Under the pieces are notes generated by a model. The model was not told where the DNA came from. It made no database searches and saw only the letters and a list, made by a program, of their open reading frames with translations. A program made the translations under genes and the position numbers. Positions 40,414 to 43,336 of a stretch of DNA of 43,336 nucleotides are shown here, piece after piece. This DNA comes from Bacteroidales bacterium (GTDB taxonomy: Bacteria > Bacteroidota > Bacteroidia > Bacteroidales > DTU049), in NCBI GenBank assembly GCA_016937255.1, contig JAFGWG010000070.1, forward strand, positions 1-43,336, written 5' to 3'. The first letter of the stretch is position 1. The number at the start of each line of letters is the position of its first letter.

Positions 40414-41507
40414 AGCCCTACATATTATTCCTGATTTTAGGCTGGGTTTTATCTTCCTGCATGCACGATGAAGAACTATGGGAACAAGATCCGCTCAATA
40501 TTGGTGTATTGACAGATAGTAGTCGCGGAGTATTTATTATAAATGAAGGCAATTTCATGTACGATAATGCATCGCTGAGTTATTTCGACATTGACAACGA
40601 CAGCATATACAATGACATCTTTTTAAATACCAACGGTTTGCCTCTTGGTGATGTAGCCATCAGTATAGAAATACACGGAGATCTGGCTTACATCGTCATC
40701 AACAATAGTGGGAAAATCTATATCATCAATAAAAATGATTTTTCTTATCAGGGGAAAATAACCGGTTTGACCTCCCCGAGATATATATATTTCATTAGCG
40801 ATGAAAAAGCGTACGTGAGCGATCTATATGCCAGGTCTATTACGATTATCAATCCTCAAACACAGTCTATTACAGGATATATTAATGTCAATAATGGAGA
40901 AACACAGTATTATCAGCATCCCACGGAAGAAATGGTGCAGATTGGACCTTATGTTTTTGCAAGCTGCTGGAGTTACGACAATAAAATTCTCGTTATTAAT
41001 ACTCAAACCGATGAGCTTATTGATTCAATTACAGTTGGCATTCAGCCAAAATCGATGGTGCTTGACAAAAACAATATGCTTTGGGTAGGCTGCGATGGAG
41101 GCTTTCAGGGCAGCACTTATGGATACGAAGAAGCCAGTTTGGTTAAAATTAATACTACTACACTACAAATTGAACAGGAATGGATTTTTGAGCTGGAAGA
41201 CGATATTGGCAGGCTTGCCATAAATGGAAGCCGTGACACTCTTTATTTTCTAAACAAGAATGTATTTTACCAACCCGTAGAATCAACCGGAAATCCACAA
41301 ATAATAATTCATTCTCCATATTCTGGAAATTTTGAAGGCTTTAACGGGCTGGGTATTGATCCTGTCACTTCTGAAATATATGTGGCTGATGCCAAAGATT
41401 TTAACCAATCAGGGCGTATTATAAAATATAGTTCTAATGGAACAGCAAAAGACACTTTGAATTGCGGGGTTATACCATCGTTTTTTCTGTTTCGGGAATT
41501 AGATTAA
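40401..41507 (+). CDS. YncE/DUF5074-type propeller lipoprotein, BtuG-like candidate
   Basis: 368 residues. A lipoprotein signal ends WVLSSC with the acylated Cys at 20, then an acidic stretch MHDEELWEQD of the kind linked to surface export of lipoproteins. Propeller-type blades follow: GVFIINEGNFMYDNASLSYF (the usual start of DUF5074/YncE-like Bacteroidetes proteins), YIINKNDFSYQGKITGL, VLVINTQTDELIDSITVG-like strands and MLWVGCDGG. BtuG of gut Bacteroides is a propeller lipoprotein that captures B12 for BtuB. Location directly behind the BtuB-like receptor, with a 13-base overlap and under the riboswitch, supports that role; the affinity is not shown. Confidence 0.85.
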   Translation: MQRLKPYILFLILGWVLSSCMHDEELWEQDPLNIGVLTDSSRGVFIINEGNFMYDNASLSYFDIDNDSIYNDIFLNTNGLPLGDVAISIEIHGDLAYIVINNSGKIYIINKNDFSYQGKITGLTSPRYIYFISDEKAYVSDLYARSITIINPQTQSITGYINVNNGETQYYQHPTEEMVQIGPYVFASCWSYDNKILVINTQTDELIDSITVGIQPKSMVLDKNNMLWVGCDGGFQGSTYGYEEASLVKINTTTLQIEQEWIFELEDDIGRLAINGSRDTLYFLNKNVFYQPVESTGNPQIIIHSPYSGNFEGFNGLGIDPVTSEIYVADAKDFNQSGRIIKYSSNGTAKDTLNCGVIPSFFLFRELD

Positions 41508-41524
41508 TCTTAGAATAATTTCTA

Positions 41525-41554
41525 TTGCTTTCTGCCATATTTTTCCGACCTTTG
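41525..41554 (+). promoter_or_regulatory. Candidate promoter of the aldolase gene
   Basis: TTG at 41525-41527, 19-base spacer, GACCTTTG at 41547-41554, which keeps the CTTTG half of the -7 box but has GA instead of TA. The transcript would start about 30 bases before the ATG at 41592. Confidence 0.35.
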
Positions 41555-41591
41555 TTAGCAGAACTTATATTCTTAATCAAAATTCAGAAAA

Positions 41592-42671
41592 ATGGAAAAC
41601 TTATCATCAATTATAGCACCGGGCGTTGTTTTCGGTGAAAATCTCAGAAAACTATTAGAATTTGCAAAAGCGAATGAATTTGCAATACCTGCCGTAAATG
41701 TTGTTGGAAGCGATAGTATTAATGCAGTACTTGAAGCAGCAAAAGAAGCTAATTCACCAATTATTGTTCAGTTTTCTAATGGTGGTGGACAATTTAACGC
41801 AGGTAAAGGCCTCGATAATAGCGATTATAAAGCCAGTATTGCAGGAGCTATTTCAGGAGCAGAGCACGTGCATCGAATGGCAGAACTATATGGTATTCCC
41901 GTAATTATTCATACCGATCATGCTGCCAAAAAACTTCTTCCCTGGATTGATGGATTGCTTAATGAAGGAGAAAAACATTTCGAGCGAACCGGAAAACCAC
42001 TTTTCAGTTCACACATGTTGGATCTTAGTGAAGAAACACTGGAAGAAAATATTGAAATCAGCAAAAAGTACTTCACTCGCATGGCTAAAATCGGCATGAC
42101 ATTAGAGATTGAATTAGGCGTAACCGGTGGTGAAGAAGACGGAGTAGACAATACCGATATTGACAACTCAAAACTCTATACTCAACCCGAGCATGTTGCT
42201 TATGCATATGAAGAATTAAGCAAAATTAGTCCTGATTTTACTATAGCAGCGTCCTTTGGAAATGTTCATGGTGTTTACAAACCCGGAAATGTTCATTTGC
42301 AACCTAAAATTTTGAAAAATAGTCAGGAATACATTAAAGAGAAATATAATCTTAATGACAATAAGCCTGTAAACTTTGTATTTCATGGTGGAAGTGGTTC
42401 TGCTCAAAGCGAAATCAGAGAAGCACTTACTTACGGAGTAATCAAAATGAATATTGACACCGATACCCAATGGGCATTTTGGGATGGTGTTCACGGCTAT
42501 TATAAAGAGAAAAAGGACTACCTGCAAACTCAAATCGGAAATCCAGAAGGTGCAGACAAGCCAAACAAAAAACATTACGACCCACGTGCTTGGTTGCGTG
42601 CAGGTGAAAAAGGGATGATAAAACGCTTGTTGCAGGCCTACGATGACCTGAATTCGCTAAATCGCTATTAA
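41592..42671 (+). CDS. fbaA: Fructose-bisphosphate aldolase, class II
   Basis: 359 residues, the exact length of the long class II enzymes such as E. coli FbaA. Zn-dependent cleavage of fructose 1,6-bisphosphate to dihydroxyacetone phosphate and glyceraldehyde 3-phosphate; cytoplasmic, glycolysis and gluconeogenesis. Visible features: PAVNVVGSDSINAVLEAAKE at the N-terminus, the HTDHAAKK motif with the catalytic Asp and a Zn-binding His, LEIELGVTGGEEDGVDN, SFGNVHGVYKPGNVHLQP with another Zn His, and the phosphate loop FHGGSGSA followed by KMNIDTDTQWAFWDG. The next small gene begins one base after its stop. Confidence 0.97.
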   Translation: MENLSSIIAPGVVFGENLRKLLEFAKANEFAIPAVNVVGSDSINAVLEAAKEANSPIIVQFSNGGGQFNAGKGLDNSDYKASIAGAISGAEHVHRMAELYGIPVIIHTDHAAKKLLPWIDGLLNEGEKHFERTGKPLFSSHMLDLSEETLEENIEISKKYFTRMAKIGMTLEIELGVTGGEEDGVDNTDIDNSKLYTQPEHVAYAYEELSKISPDFTIAASFGNVHGVYKPGNVHLQPKILKNSQEYIKEKYNLNDNKPVNFVFHGGSGSAQSEIREALTYGVIKMNIDTDTQWAFWDGVHGYYKEKKDYLQTQIGNPEGADKPNKKHYDPRAWLRAGEKGMIKRLLQAYDDLNSLNRY

Positions 42672-42672
42672 A

Positions 42673-42879
42673 ATGATTCGTGCTGATATTGAAGTTGAAG
42701 AATTGATTGAAATAATACCGGAGTCCGTTGATTTTCTCCGTCAGAAAGGCATTGTTTGTGTATTGTGTGGAGAACCTGTTTGGGGAACTCTCGAAGAACT
42801 GGCAATTGAAAAAGGTTTTTCTAAAGACGACATTCAGCAGATAGTCAATGAAATAAACTCCTTACCTTCGGCAAAATAA
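42673..42879 (+). CDS. DUF1858 redox-disulfide domain protein
   Basis: 68 residues. Fits DUF1858 (the small domain often associated with hybrid-cluster proteins): VEELIEIIPESVDFLRQKG followed by VCVLCGEPVWGTLEELAIEK and a helical end. The C-x-x-C pair (CVLC) is the likely redox disulfide or metal site. It sits one base after the aldolase stop, so it should be translated from the same message. Target unknown. Confidence 0.85.
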   Translation: MIRADIEVEELIEIIPESVDFLRQKGIVCVLCGEPVWGTLEELAIEKGFSKDDIQQIVNEINSLPSAK

Positions 42880-42889
42880 TTATACGCTT

Positions 42890-43327
42890 ATGAAACTCGA
42901 TAATTTTAAGTCCTTCCTCGGCATTGAATATGGTAATACCATAGACAAAGCAATAGAGCTATTTGGAAAGCCGGATGACGAATATCGTAATGATGATAAT
43001 CATTATGGGGTGTACTATTATAAAAACAAAGATGAAGATATTTTGTCTATTAGCTTCAATAAAGAAAATAATATTATTGAAAGCATGTACCTTGGTCAGC
43101 ATAAAGCTGAGAATGTTTGGTCATGGCTGGAAATGCATCAGATAAATGATGAAAAAGCCTCCTTGCTTGACAAACATATTGATGAAATCATTGACATGTT
43201 TGGAGTTCCTAGTGAAGAGGAGATTAATGATTTTGTTTACGTATCAGAAAAGATGGAAATAGACTTTCATTGCCCGGAAGAAAGTGACTTTTCCTGCCAG
43301 CGTATATTTCTAAACTGGTATTTCTAA
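42890..43327 (+). CDS. Hypothetical protein with internal duplication
   Basis: 145 residues, acidic, no signal peptide. I do not recognise the family. It appears to consist of two related halves. One (about 12-70) contains GNTIDKAIELFGKPDDEY, then short strands ending LSISFNKENNIIESMYL. The other (about 91-145) contains LDKHIDEIIDMFGVPSEEE, then strands ending CQRIFLNWYF. The helix-turn-strand pattern (I-x-x-x-x-x-x-F-G-x-P) is reminiscent of BamE/SmpA-like modules. It starts 10 bases after the DUF1858 gene, so is probably in the same operon; a role cannot be assigned. Confidence 0.75.
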   Translation: MKLDNFKSFLGIEYGNTIDKAIELFGKPDDEYRNDDNHYGVYYYKNKDEDILSISFNKENNIIESMYLGQHKAENVWSWLEMHQINDEKASLLDKHIDEIIDMFGVPSEEEINDFVYVSEKMEIDFHCPEESDFSCQRIFLNWYF

Positions 43328-43336
43328 GCGCTAAAA

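Overview
The window comes from a member of the Bacteroidota (Bacteroidetes). Three things point there: a complete type IX secretion system (T9SS) core operon (porP-gldK-gldL-gldM-gldN), several T9SS-targeted or PorP/SprF/OmpA-type envelope proteins, and many starts preceded by the Bacteroidetes -7 promoter box TAnnTTTG (with a TTTG or TTG at about -33 in the best cases). The DNA is AT-rich and clear Shine-Dalgarno sequences are rare. A large adhesin with a gliding-type C-terminal domain suggests a surface-gliding or adhering free-living organism. The genus cannot be told from this sequence.

Layout. 1-10.3 kb (+): topA, a ureohydrolase-fold protein that has lost half of its metal ligands, then the T9SS core, closed by a strong terminator at 10298. 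10.3-19.7 kb: housekeeping and DNA-repair genes in mixed orientation: yifB/comM, two small lipoproteins, a DUF1338 dioxygenase-like protein, recG, a SNF2-family helicase and an orphan NarL-type response regulator. 19.99-27.7 kb (+): a three-gene surface module made of a 1438-residue repeat adhesin with a type B sorting domain, a TPR/PD40/OmpA/SPOR envelope protein and a PorP/SprF-like outer-membrane protein, followed by a very C-poor repetitive 3' region and a strong terminator. 28-30.2 kb (-): a DoxX-like membrane protein coupled to an oligopeptide-type ABC permease. 30.6-34.6 kb (accessory-looking): a DUF1016 (YhcG-like) nuclease gene broken by one amber codon, a DUF4173-like membrane protein, and an AAA/DUF4143 ATPase gene bracketed by a 60-bp direct repeat. 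34.7-36 kb (-): a secreted beta-propeller protein. 36.0-36.7 kb: palindromic repeats, a GC-rich structured element and a cobalamin riboswitch. 36.7-41.5 kb (+): a riboswitch-headed operon of a T9SS-exported DUF4465 protein, a TonB-dependent receptor and a YncE/DUF5074 propeller lipoprotein, read here as a vitamin B12 capture and uptake locus. 41.6-43.3 kb (+): class II fructose-bisphosphate aldolase, a DUF1858 redox-disulfide protein and an unrecognised small protein.

How the parts fit. The T9SS core in the first 10 kb is the export machine that the adhesin (type B signal) and the DUF4465 protein (type A signal) elsewhere in the window would need. The adhesin carries its own PorP/SprF partner next door. 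The B12 locus combines riboswitch control, an outer-membrane TonB transporter, a propeller lipoprotein and a T9SS-exported protein.

The most noteworthy observations are the direct-repeat-flanked ATPase cassette, whose upstream repeat carries the gene's own -33 box; the single-amber DUF1016 pseudogene; the T9SS-delivered DUF4465 protein under B12 riboswitch control; the degenerate ureohydrolase next to the T9SS operon; a 19-bp Fur-like palindrome over a -7 box; and the C-depleted repetitive 3' UTR behind the adhesin module.
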